This document shows positions 1-7,144 of a DNA stretch of 11,906 nt, piece by piece. The stretch comes from an uncultured Brachyspira sp. GTDB taxonomy: Bacteria; Spirochaetota; Brachyspiria; Brachyspirales; Brachyspiraceae. Where the stretch lies: assembly GCF_949287625.1 (NCBI RefSeq), contig NZ_CASEGO010000101.1, positions 1-11,906 of the forward strand. The letters run 5' to 3'. The translations under genes and the position numbers were made by a program. The first letter of the stretch is position 1. The number at the start of each line of letters is the position of its first letter. Under the pieces are notes generated by a model. The model was not told the origin of the DNA. It ran no database searches and worked only from the letters and a program-made list of their open reading frames with translations.

Positions 1-1524
1 ATGAGAAGCGTCAAGAAGCTCATCGTCAGTATACTCTTTCATCTCTGGAGTATCATCATCTTTATTTTCTTCTTCTTTGCTATCATCATCATTGATAACA
101 TCGTCCAAGTTAGGCACTTCGTCATCATCTATGATATCGTCCAAATTAGGTACTTCATCAAAATCTTCATCATTTGTTATGCTGTCTAAAGAGGATAAAT
201 CTCCTAATTTAATACTTTCATCTTCTTTTTTATCCTCTTCAAGTACATCATCTAAAGAAGATAAATCTCCTATTTTTAGACTTTCATCATTATCATTATC
301 TTCTTCATCATCTTTTGCGGTTTCTCCTCCATCTTCAAGTACATCGTCTAAAGATGACAAATCTCCTATTTTTAGACTTTCATCATTATCATCATTATCT
401 TCTTCATTATCTTTTTTTATTTCAATATCTTCTACATCATCTATATTAGGAAGATCAACTTTATTTGCTTTTGTAATTCTGTCTCTTTTGTTATTAAAAT
501 ATTTTATACCGTCATCATCTAATGAATCTATATTATAGTCATCTATATTAAACTCTTCATCATTTACAATATTGGCATTATCATAGTTATTTATAGGCGG
601 TTCGCTTTCATCATATATATTTTCATCTTCATTATCCTCTTCATTATCTTCTTCATTATCCTCATTAACTTTATTTCTTTCTAGTAATGAAGTAGTTATT
701 AAAAATAATGATGATAAAGCTAAAAGAGCAAGTATAATATATTTTAAATATTTCTGTATAATAGGTACATTTAATTCTAATATACCAATACTAAAATTAT
801 CTATATCTTTAACTTTGCTTGAATAAAATGTAAAAGTATTATTATCAACATCAATAGTTCCAGAACTTCCAATATCTTTATCCATATATTGTGTAAGACT
901 GTCTCTTGATATACTGTTTATATCTATAGAAGGGTTATGATATACAACACCATTAGGAAGAACTACAAAGTTTAAGTTGTAAGATGTATTTTCAAATATT
1001 TTTTTAAATACACTTGCTACTATATATCCTACTTCTATTCCTCTGTCATTTTTAATAGGCTTAACAAAATAAACACCGTCATAATCTTTATCGAAGAATG
1101 CTCTGGCATTAGATTTTTTATAGCTTTCCAAATCTACAGGTTTAGTTTTTACAGGAGAAGAAAATACTGATTTACCGTCTGCTAAATATAATGCTACAGT
1201 ATCAAAAGGATAGTTTCCGCTTCTAAATATTGATATTATTCTGTCTCTTTCTGCTTCATCTATTCCGTTTAATATAACCTGCTGAAGTAAGTTTATAAAT
1301 GGATAGCTTTCTACTATTTTATTAAGTCTGTCATCATAGTCTTTTACGAGGCTTACTATACTGTTTTGACAAATCAAAGCATTTCTGTCAAGCTTTTTTG
1401 TATCAACATCAAATGCATCCTTTTTAAGTCCGAATACAAATGTTATAAATAAAGCAAGAACTATTATATTTATTAAAATAGATATATATACAAAGACAGA
1501 TATCTTACCATGTTTATCAGACAT
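1..1524 (-). CDS. Membrane-anchored Cache-like sensor protein with acidic repeat tail (3' end beyond window)
   Basis: The reading frame is open for 508 codons from ATG at 1524 to the window edge without a stop, so the C-terminus is missing. An AGAGGA ribosome site at 1531-1536, six bases upstream, fixes the start. A transmembrane segment at about residues 8-32 and another at 260-281 enclose a roughly 225-residue extracytoplasmic region. Its pattern (GVYFVKPIKNDRG, then EVGYIVASVF) resembles Cache-type ligand sensors. The cytoplasmic part after residue 282 is almost entirely Asp, Glu, Asn, Lys and Ser. It holds three copies of DES(L/I)K(I/L)GDLSSLD, two copies of DEVPNLDD, and EMKEYTDDELLD just before the edge. 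No HAMP, methyl-accepting, kinase or GGDEF domain is visible. The gene lies 39 bases after the upstream gene with the same architecture, so the two are probably one operon. The Cache assignment is by pattern only; the function is unknown. Confidence 0.85.
   Translation of the reverse strand, partial: MSDKHGKISVFVYISILINIIVLALFITFVFGLKKDAFDVDTKKLDRNALICQNSIVSLVKDYDDRLNKIVESYPFINLLQQVILNGIDEAERDRIISIFRSGNYPFDTVALYLADGKSVFSSPVKTKPVDLESYKKSNARAFFDKDYDGVYFVKPIKNDRGIEVGYIVASVFKKIFENTSYNLNFVVLPNGVVYHNPSIDINSISRDSLTQYMDKDIGSSGTIDVDNNTFTFYSSKVKDIDNFSIGILELNVPIIQKYLKYIILALLALSSLFLITTSLLERNKVNEDNEEDNEEDNEDENIYDESEPPINNYDNANIVNDEEFNIDDYNIDSLDDDGIKYFNNKRDRITKANKVDLPNIDDVEDIEIKKDNEEDNDDNDESLKIGDLSSLDDVLEDGGETAKDDEEDNDNDESLKIGDLSSLDDVLEEDKKEDESIKLGDLSSLDSITNDEDFDEVPNLDDIIDDDEVPNLDDVINDDDSKEEENKDDDTPEMKEYTDDELLDASH
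183..390 (-). repeat. Three in-gene tandem repeats encoding DES(L/I)K(I/L)GDLSSLD
   Basis: Within the acidic tail of the left-edge gene the units lie at about 332-390, 236-294 and 183-226. The first two have a 96-base period and are almost identical, differing by a few synonymous bases. The third is shorter and more diverged (SIKLGDLSSLD). Spacers are runs of Asp, Glu and Asn codons. Two further shorter repeats, encoding DEVPNLDD, lie at about 136-159 and 100-123. The pattern is typical of repeat expansion inside a disordered tail. Confidence 0.85.
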
Positions 1525-1563
1525 ATAATCTCCTCTAAAAAACTACACTATTTTTATATTGTT

Positions 1564-3627
1564 TTATTTTTTTGTTATGCTTCTTTTAGCATCTTCTTCT
1601 GCTTTGCTTATTATAGAAGATAACATTTTATCAAAAGCGGCAAATACATCATCTGTTCTTGATGCATCTTCTTTTTTTGTATCTTTTATATCTTTTTCTT
1701 CTTTGCTGTCATCTTCTGAAGTTTTTATATCATCTATAGCTTTATTGTATGAATTTAATATAATCTTACTAATACCGCTTGAGTCGCTTGTTTTGTAATC
1801 ATCATTTTTCTTGATGAATAAGTTTTTATCCTCTTCTTTTTTATCTTTTAAACTATCTATTATTATTTTTTTATTGAATATATCTTCTCCGTCTATTTTT
1901 CTATATTCTAAATTATTTTCTTCTGCTTCTTTTGCTATTTTATAATTATCCAAAGATAAAGTTTTAGCTATAAAATTATCTTGTGATTTAGGTTCCAGCT
2001 CATCATCAGAGATTGACATAAATACTTCTTCTTTATTTTTTGCTTCTTCTTCATTGCTGCTATTGTCTGCTACAGTTTGCTCTTCTATATATTCGGCATC
2101 TTCATTGTTTGTAATTTCTGATATTTCATTAACTTTTAGTTCTTCTTCAGTGATTGTATTTTCTGTTAATGTTTCTTCTTCTAATGTTTCTAAAGCGAAT
2201 GCTTCTTCAATAGCTTTTGCATGTTCTTCCTGCAATTCTCTATTTATATTTTCAAAAGCATGTTCTATATTTATTTCTTCATCATTATAATTATTTAATT
2301 CTTCTAATTCTTCAGAGCCTGCTTCTTCTGTAATATTTTCTTCTGATTCATTTACTATATCTGTTTCATCATCTGTTTTAATATTTTCTGTTTGCTCTTC
2401 TTTTTCTTTTAAATCTTCTTTTGTTATTGCAAATTTATTTCTGCATAAATTTATTTCCTCTTTAATAGAAGAGACTATATTTAATATATCTTTTCCTATA
2501 TGGAACTCTTCTTCTGTATTTTCATTATTATTTTCTTTTATATATTCATCAGGTATTTTATAATGTACTTTCTGTATTATAGGCGGCATTTCTTCAAGTG
2601 CACTAGATTTAGGTATATCAGCGTCTACAATATTTTTATTTAAAAGTTCATCGCTTCCTTTTACACTTTCAACATAATCTTTATTGCTTTTAACTTGCAT
2701 AAGATATTTAAAGAATGCTGCTACACCTTTTATTAGAAGCTGGCAAAGAAGTATTAATAAAGCAGTGATAGCTAGTACTATAAGTTCAAAGTAATTAGGA
2801 TACTCTTTTCCTATCATAGAAACTGAAAGGGAATCATTGACTATAAAGCTAGGCTGTTTTTTGTAGTATGCATATCTGTTTATTACAGATGAAACTTTTT
2901 CTATATTGTTTTCACCTACAGATTCTCTTACATTATATACAGCGTTTCTTGAGTCGCTTACATAAAGTCTTTTATCAGCTACCTGATAATACATAGCTAT
3001 ATCTGATACATAAGCATAATCATTTCTAGTAGCGACTATTATTTCTCCATAAGGATTTTTTATGTATTCCATTATATAGAATGCATTTTCATTAGTGGCA
3101 TTTAATACTAGAGAGCCTTTTGTTTTTATTTCATTTATCAAAGTATCCTGAAGTTCTAAAGGCCATGATTTATTTCTTGATAAGTACAGATTAAGAAGCA
3201 TTTTTCCTTCAGAATTAAATACAGTCATTCCTCTTAAATATGGATTTTCTACAGTCATTCTATAATAATTATTTTTATATTTATCTAATTGGGCTTTTGA
3301 AGCATTATTATTAGGGTTAAACTCTTTTAAAGACTCAGCAGTCTGATACATACTATATCCTACATAATCGGATATTGACTGAGTAATTAAATTAACCTGA
3401 TATTCAGATACGCTATTTCTTTTTATTTTCATTTTCACAGCTATTTTATCTACTCTTTGCATCATCATATCTAAATAATCATTTATAAATACTGATACAG
3501 TGCTGTTTTCTGGAAGTATAGTATTGCTTGCTGCACGAGCGAACATTGCAGCTATGAATATAATGAGAAATGATATCATCAAACCAAGTATAGTTTTCAT
3601 TATTTGTTGCTTTTTGTTTTCATTCAT
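1564..3627 (-). CDS. Membrane-anchored sensor-like protein with long acidic cytoplasmic tail
   Basis: This 687-residue protein starts with a membrane segment at about residues 11-32. An extracytoplasmic domain follows (33-279), containing a sensor-like stretch (TVFNSEGKMLLN at about 134-145, and NPYGEIIVATRND at about 191-203). A second membrane segment spans about 280-305. The remaining ~375 residues are a strongly acidic, Glu-rich cytoplasmic tail likely to be extended or coiled-coil, ending in a short basic segment (KRSITKK). No catalytic or methyl-accepting domain is recognisable. The start ATG at 3627 has a modest AAAGG site ten bases upstream. The leader begins just after the U-tract of the structured RNA gene. 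The layout matches the downstream gene at 1-1524 (39-base gap), although the sequences differ. A scaffold or input subunit of a signalling complex is possible; this is inference. I do not recognise the family. Confidence 0.88.
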   Translation of the reverse strand: MNENKKQQIMKTILGLMISFLIIFIAAMFARAASNTILPENSTVSVFINDYLDMMMQRVDKIAVKMKIKRNSVSEYQVNLITQSISDYVGYSMYQTAESLKEFNPNNNASKAQLDKYKNNYYRMTVENPYLRGMTVFNSEGKMLLNLYLSRNKSWPLELQDTLINEIKTKGSLVLNATNENAFYIMEYIKNPYGEIIVATRNDYAYVSDIAMYYQVADKRLYVSDSRNAVYNVRESVGENNIEKVSSVINRYAYYKKQPSFIVNDSLSVSMIGKEYPNYFELIVLAITALLILLCQLLIKGVAAFFKYLMQVKSNKDYVESVKGSDELLNKNIVDADIPKSSALEEMPPIIQKVHYKIPDEYIKENNNENTEEEFHIGKDILNIVSSIKEEINLCRNKFAITKEDLKEKEEQTENIKTDDETDIVNESEENITEEAGSEELEELNNYNDEEINIEHAFENINRELQEEHAKAIEEAFALETLEEETLTENTITEEELKVNEISEITNNEDAEYIEEQTVADNSSNEEEAKNKEEVFMSISDDELEPKSQDNFIAKTLSLDNYKIAKEAEENNLEYRKIDGEDIFNKKIIIDSLKDKKEEDKNLFIKKNDDYKTSDSSGISKIILNSYNKAIDDIKTSEDDSKEEKDIKDTKKEDASRTDDVFAAFDKMLSSIISKAEEDAKRSITKK

Positions 3628-3743
3628 AATGCTTAAGCCTTTAATAAAAATTGTTGAGTATATAAAAAACTACTATTAGTTATCGGCTAAAGCAAATTTT
3701 ACTTGAAAGTTTTATTTTGTGACTGAAATGGTATTTGAGAAAT

Positions 3744-3764
3744 AAAAAAGACCTCCGCTGAGCC
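3744..3764 (-). terminator. 3' end of the structured RNA: short hairpin plus U6
   Basis: On the minus strand GGCUC and GAG(G)UC can pair around an AGCG loop, followed by six U (3749-3744). The hairpin is weak and reuses the 3' strand of the RNA's closing stem, so the two pairings exclude each other. The closing stem itself, directly before the U-tract, could equally provide the termination signal. Confidence 0.5.
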
Positions 3765-3947
3765 GTATACGACATAAATGCGCCTGACTTTTCGCGTCAG
3801 GTGGGTTCCTCAGAAACATGACCTTGATTTCTCAAAACCGTATCGCGATACCGGCGAGCCTATCATTAATGCTTCGCTCCAGATCCCTAATGCATTAATT
3901 TATACTGGCGCAAGAATGTACAATCGCTTAACGAGAACAGCAGAGTT
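3744..3947 (-). ncRNA. ssrS: Structured small RNA, probable 6S RNA
   Basis: A ~204-nt block clearly richer in G+C than its surroundings lies downstream of a consensus minus-strand promoter and ends in six U. The ends pair: 3945-3938 with 3760-3753 (8 bp, one G-U), continued inward by UCGU/ACGG and by 3912-3907 with 3784-3779 (UGCGCC/GGCGCA). Inside lies a large bubble. Its 5' strand (3906-3888) is A/U-rich and unpaired, while its 3' strand forms a small hairpin (GUCAG/CUGAC, near 3800-3784). Beyond it runs an interrupted apical rod: 3887-3885/3805-3803, 3875-3869/3819-3813, 3865-3862/3828-3825, 3858-3856/3833-3831, 3855-3853/3839-3837 and 3851-3848/3843-3840. A closing stem, a central bubble with a 3' hairpin and a terminal rod at ~200 nt match 6S RNA, which mimics an open promoter and binds the housekeeping RNA polymerase. 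An alternative hairpin (3899-3892 with 3872-3865) competes with the rod. Pairing was done by eye. That it is an RNA gene is well supported; the 6S identity is probable, not proven. A leader element for the gene starting at 3627 is the main alternative. Confidence 0.65.
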
Positions 3948-3953
3948 GTATAC

Positions 3954-3982
3954 AATATAAATGCTTTTCTATTATTTGTCAA
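3954..3982 (-). promoter_or_regulatory. Sigma-70-type promoter of the 6S-like RNA
   Basis: On the minus strand TTGACA (3982-3977) is followed by a 17-base spacer and TATATT (3959-3954). This predicts a start near 3947, exactly where the closing stem of the structured RNA begins. The -35 is a perfect consensus and the -10 has one mismatch. Confidence 0.8.
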
Positions 3983-4024
3983 TACTGTAAAAAATATATT
4001 AACATAATAATTACTATTGACAAA
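3975..4024. repeat. 10-bp inverted repeat spanning two divergent -35 boxes
   Basis: TTTGTCAATA at 3975-3984 and TATTGACAAA at 4015-4024 are perfect reverse complements separated by 30 bases. Each arm contains the TTGACA -35 element of one of two divergent promoters, and the match extends four bases beyond the hexamers. Confidence 0.75.
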
Positions 4025-4044
4025 CATTTTTAGAAAAATATAAT
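4017..4044 (+). promoter_or_regulatory. Consensus sigma-70-type promoter of the HAD/kinase genes
   Basis: TTGACA (4017-4022), a 16-base spacer and TATAAT (4039-4044) match the housekeeping consensus at every position of both hexamers. The expected start near 4051 gives a leader of about 33 bases before the ATG at 4084. The promoter is divergent from that of the 6S-like RNA. Confidence 0.8.
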
Positions 4045-4083
4045 AATAATTACATTTATTTTTTATTTAATAAGGGATTTGGT

Positions 4084-4689
4084 ATGATTAAAAATATAAT
4101 TTCTGATGTTGGTAATGTATTGTATGAATTTAGTACTGGCAGTATTTTAGATGAATATATAGATGAGAGCGACAGAAAAGAGTTCTTTGATAATACTTTT
4201 GGAAGTAAGAATTGGCATCTAATGGATAAGGGAGAAATCAGCTTTGAGGATTCAAGAAAATATTTTATAGATAAATGTCCTAAATATAAAGAACTTATAA
4301 ATAAAATTTTTGATACTTCTTTAACATTATGCCTTAATAAACATCATAACAATATTAATTTATTAAAAGAATACAAAGATAAAGGATTTTCTATATATTA
4401 TTTGTCTAATATGCCTTCTGAAACTTTTGAGGTTTTGAGAAAAGAAACTGACTTTTTTGATAATACTTGTATTGGAGGAGTTATTTCGGCTCATATAAAA
4501 ATGATTAAGCCTAATAAAGATATTTATGAATATTTTTTGAGTAAATTTAATTTGAATGCAAATGAATGCATATTTATAGATGATAATGCTGATAATGTAA
4601 AAACAGCTGTAGATATGGGAATAAATGCTTTTCAGCTTAAAAAAATAGATGATATGCATATGATTTTAAAAGAAGTGCTGCATAAATAA
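4084..4689 (+). CDS. HAD-superfamily phosphatase (subfamily IA-like)
   Basis: A 201-residue cytoplasmic hydrolase, probably a phosphatase for a small phosphorylated metabolite. All four HAD motifs are visible. Motif I is SDVGNVLYEF with the nucleophile Asp8. Motif II is the Ser in YLSN (Ser108). The motif III lysine is KPNKDIYEYF (Lys142). Motif IV is FIDDNADN (Asp166, Asp167). In motif I the residue two after the nucleophile is Gly rather than the usual Asp, as in the DLGNV group that includes E. coli YihX. The start at ATG 4084 follows AAGGG at 4072-4076 and the consensus promoter. The next gene, a sensor kinase, begins 29 bases downstream in the same direction, so the two are probably co-transcribed. 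The substrate cannot be told from the sequence. Confidence 0.9.
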   Translation: MIKNIISDVGNVLYEFSTGSILDEYIDESDRKEFFDNTFGSKNWHLMDKGEISFEDSRKYFIDKCPKYKELINKIFDTSLTLCLNKHHNNINLLKEYKDKGFSIYYLSNMPSETFEVLRKETDFFDNTCIGGVISAHIKMIKPNKDIYEYFLSKFNLNANECIFIDDNADNVKTAVDMGINAFQLKKIDDMHMILKEVLHK

Positions 4690-4718
4690 TGTTTTACTAG
4701 ATATTATCTGCAAATAAT

Positions 4719-6512
4719 ATGAAGTTTATAAAGAATATATTTGATAATATAAAAAAAAGATATGGAATAGTTGTTCCTACTATTATTACTGTATTTACAT
4801 TGATTAGTCTTATAGCCTCTGTGTGGATAAGCACTTTTATATATGAGCCTTCTAATATAGCTGAGCCTTTTTATCTATTTTCTGTTATTTTTTTCCCATT
4901 TACGAGTATAATAATTGGAATTATACTTGTAATAAAGTTTATAATAGATGCCATACTTAAAAAAGAAGGTTCACATTTAAAGTTGGTTATAGTATTTATA
5001 ATGGGACTTATGACTGTTATGCCTAGTATTTTTATAAGTAAAATATCAACTTATATAATTAAAAGTAATTTAGATTTATTTTTAGATCAGAACCTTAATT
5101 CTTCTGTATCATATATAATAGATTTGTCAAATACTGAAATAATTAATAAAAGAAACTATATGAAAGATACTATTTCTAAAGCTGGGATAGATTATTTCAA
5201 TAATTTATATAAAAATATTAAATCTGGAAATTTTGATTATAATAGTATATACAAAAAAATAAAAGAATCAGAATATTTTAATAATATAGTTTTTTTATCG
5301 AATTCTTATAATGGTAACAATATAATATTCTTTAATTCTGGAAATTATATACCTTTAGATATTAATTATAAACTCAATAATAATGATACTATATTTGTAA
5401 ACAGTGAATATAACGGACTTTTTTATGTAAATGCTATAATTCCTCTAGCTTACACTAATAATTATGTAATATGGTCTGAAGTTATGCCTAGAAACTATAT
5501 AGAAATTAGAAATAGTGCTTTGGAGGCTTTTAGGATATATAATTCTGTTAATATGTTTGCAAATGAGTTTTCTGTAATACTTAATCTTTTATATTTATTT
5601 ATACTTGGTATATCAACATTTTTTTCTATAATTTTAGGTATTGCTCTGTCAAGGCTCATAACAAGACCTATAAGTTTGATACTTAATGCCACAAATTCAA
5701 TAACTAATGCTGATTTTAATATAGATATTAAACTTGGCGGTGTACATGATATGAGAAATTTGATTCATAGGTTTAATGTAATGGCTAGGGCTTTAAAATA
5801 CCACAGGGATAGAGAAAATACAAGAGCTAGGCTTGAGACTTGGAGGGAGGCTGCTATAAAAGTGGCACATGAGATAAAAAATCCGCTTATGCCTATAATA
5901 ATGAATGCTGAGCTTATTGAAAGAAAATTATCTATAAATATGACAGAAAAAGATGTTGAAAGATCAAAAAAATCTACAGGTATTATAGTAAAGAATGCTA
6001 ATGTAATATCAAGTCTTATAAAATCTTTTTCAGAGTTTTCTTTTGCTATTAAACTTTCTGATGAGAAACAGTCTATTAATAGTGTTATTATTGAGGTAGT
6101 AGAATCTTTCAAAAATATTAATAATATACAATTTAATGTTGTTTTAAGCAGACATGATCATTTTATCAATATGGATAGAGAAAAATTCATAATGGCATTT
6201 AGAAATTTAATAAAAAATGCTGTAGAGGCTATGGAAAACTCTAAAAGCTCTATAATATATATTTCTTCATATCATGAGATAATAGATTTAAATGAATTTT
6301 TCATAGTTAGTATAACAGATACAGGCATAGGAATAGAAAGCAGCAATTTGCATAAAATTTTTGAACCTTATTTTACTTCCAAAGATAGAGGTACTGGAAT
6401 AGGGCTTGCCACAGTTGAAAAAATCATATCTGAGCATAAAGGCACTATAGAGGTAGAATCAATAGTTGGTGAGGGTACAACATTTTTTATAAAATTTATG
6501 ACAGAATCGTAA
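4719..6512 (+). CDS. NtrY-like membrane sensor histidine kinase
   Basis: A 597-residue kinase. Hydrophobic segments lie at about residues 19-41, 52-80, 88-108 and 283-312, with an extracytoplasmic region of about 175 residues between the last two. A HAMP linker follows (about 310-362). The dimerisation/phospho-acceptor helix reads WREAAIKVAHEIKNPLMP with His384. The ATP-binding part has an N box (NLIKNAVEAM, 496-505), DTGIGI (534-539) and GTGIGLATVEKI (558-569). The WREAA...HEIKNPL form and several N-terminal membrane segments are typical of NtrY. No PAS domain is evident between HAMP and the histidine, unlike classical NtrY. No ribosome site is visible before ATG 4719; coupling to the upstream HAD gene is possible. 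No complete response regulator lies nearby. The only receiver-like gene is convergent, four bases away, and lacks the phospho-acceptor Asp. Signal and target are unknown. Confidence 0.93.
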   Translation: MKFIKNIFDNIKKRYGIVVPTIITVFTLISLIASVWISTFIYEPSNIAEPFYLFSVIFFPFTSIIIGIILVIKFIIDAILKKEGSHLKLVIVFIMGLMTVMPSIFISKISTYIIKSNLDLFLDQNLNSSVSYIIDLSNTEIINKRNYMKDTISKAGIDYFNNLYKNIKSGNFDYNSIYKKIKESEYFNNIVFLSNSYNGNNIIFFNSGNYIPLDINYKLNNNDTIFVNSEYNGLFYVNAIIPLAYTNNYVIWSEVMPRNYIEIRNSALEAFRIYNSVNMFANEFSVILNLLYLFILGISTFFSIILGIALSRLITRPISLILNATNSITNADFNIDIKLGGVHDMRNLIHRFNVMARALKYHRDRENTRARLETWREAAIKVAHEIKNPLMPIIMNAELIERKLSINMTEKDVERSKKSTGIIVKNANVISSLIKSFSEFSFAIKLSDEKQSINSVIIEVVESFKNINNIQFNVVLSRHDHFINMDREKFIMAFRNLIKNAVEAMENSKSSIIYISSYHEIIDLNEFFIVSITDTGIGIESSNLHKIFEPYFTSKDRGTGIGLATVEKIISEHKGTIEVESIVGEGTTFFIKFMTES

Positions 6513-6516
6513 AAAA

Positions 6517-6885
6517 TTATAAAGATTCTATTTTACTGATCAATTTAGTTATATGTGAAGGATATTTCATACAAGTGATATTTAGTCTTTGGGCTTCTTT
6601 TTCCATATCCAAATCTATATTTTCATAGAGAAAGAATATAGTAAACTCATCAAATTCAGGCATTTTCTGTAATTCGCTTATAAACTCTATAACATTAATC
6701 CAAACAAGATTAGGATTGAACACCAATATTCTTATACTATATTTATATATTTTACTTATAAGCTCATAAAGATTTTCAGCTATAAACACTTCTATAGATG
6801 AGCTTTCAAGAGCCGCTTTTACTTTGTTGGAGCGGTTATTATCATCATCTATTATTATAGCTGAGTAATTCATAGGCAAACTCAT
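6517..6885 (-). CDS. Degenerate (pseudo-)receiver domain protein
   Basis: A stand-alone 122-residue protein with the secondary-structure rhythm of a response-regulator receiver. The acidic pocket is present at the end of strand 1 (IIIDDD, residues 10-15). Where strand 3 should end in the phosphorylated Asp, the sequence is LVFNPNL, with Asn57 at that place. The Thr/Ser of strand 4 appears to be Tyr87, and the conserved Lys-Pro of strand 5 is KYP (107-109). Phosphotransfer as in CheY is therefore unlikely, and a constitutive or protein-binding role is more probable. The start could be Met1 (6885) or Met5 (6873, MNYSAIIIDDD); neither has a good ribosome site. The gene starts 14 bases after the 3' end of tRNA-Leu on the same strand with no terminator between, so it probably shares that transcript. 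It ends four bases from the convergent kinase gene. Confidence 0.78.
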   Translation of the reverse strand: MSLPMNYSAIIIDDDNNRSNKVKAALESSSIEVFIAENLYELISKIYKYSIRILVFNPNLVWINVIEFISELQKMPEFDEFTIFFLYENIDLDMEKEAQRLNITCMKYPSHITKLISKIESL

Positions 6886-6899
6886 TTAAGGTATTGATG

Positions 6900-6983
6900 T
6901 GCCGAGAGAGGGACTCGAACCCTCACTGAGTTGCCTCAGGCAGATTTTGAGTCTGCTGCGTCTACCAATTTCGCCATCTCGGC
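6900..6983 (-). tRNA. tRNA-Leu (anticodon CAA)
   Basis: On the minus strand the acceptor arms GCCGAGA and TCTCGGC pair over 7 bp. The D arm carries the class II leucine pattern (TGGCGAAATTGGTAGACGCA). The anticodon stem GCAGA/TCTGC encloses loop CTCAAAA with anticodon CAA, reading UUG codons. A long variable arm CTGAG-GCAA-CTCAG and a T arm GAGGG-TTCGAGT-CCCTC complete the cloverleaf. The discriminator is A at 6900. The CCA end is not encoded (the next bases read CATC), so it must be added enzymatically. Confidence 0.97.
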
Positions 6984-7024
6984 AATATTATACTAGTAAT
7001 ATAATATCATTTTTAATTGCTTAG

Positions 7025-7052
7025 ATTATAAATGATACTTAATAAAAATCAA
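7025..7052 (-). promoter_or_regulatory. Likely promoter of tRNA-Leu and the receiver-like gene
   Basis: On the minus strand TTGATT (7052-7047), a 16-base spacer and TATAAT (7030-7025) predict a start near 7018, about 35 bases before the mature tRNA. A second TATAAT at 6992-6987 lies too close to the tRNA 5' end to serve it. Confidence 0.55.
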
Positions 7053-7144
7053 GTATTATGTTATATATTTTTTCTTTTTTTGTGTATATATGTTTTATTT
7101 ATTGTAAAATATGATAAAATGATCATATATAACGAGGGTTTGTT

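Noticed and set aside
183..390. Evenly spaced repeats as a possible CRISPR array
   Set aside because: The units are in frame within a coding region, the spacers are low-complexity acidic codons, and there are no cas genes.
77..538. Serine-rich plus-strand ORF
   Set aside because: It is the antisense shadow of the Asp/Glu-rich codons of the left-edge minus-strand gene.
3744..3947. SRP RNA, tmRNA or RNase P RNA as the identity of the structured RNA
   Set aside because: The conserved SRP GGAAG-type loop, the tRNA-like ends of tmRNA and the RNase P core motifs are not present, and the length fits none of them well.
3778..3960. A 60-codon plus-strand ORF in the G+C-rich block
   Set aside because: It overlaps the structured RNA, has no ribosome site, and its composition reflects the RNA stems; the promoter and U-tract point to a minus-strand transcript.
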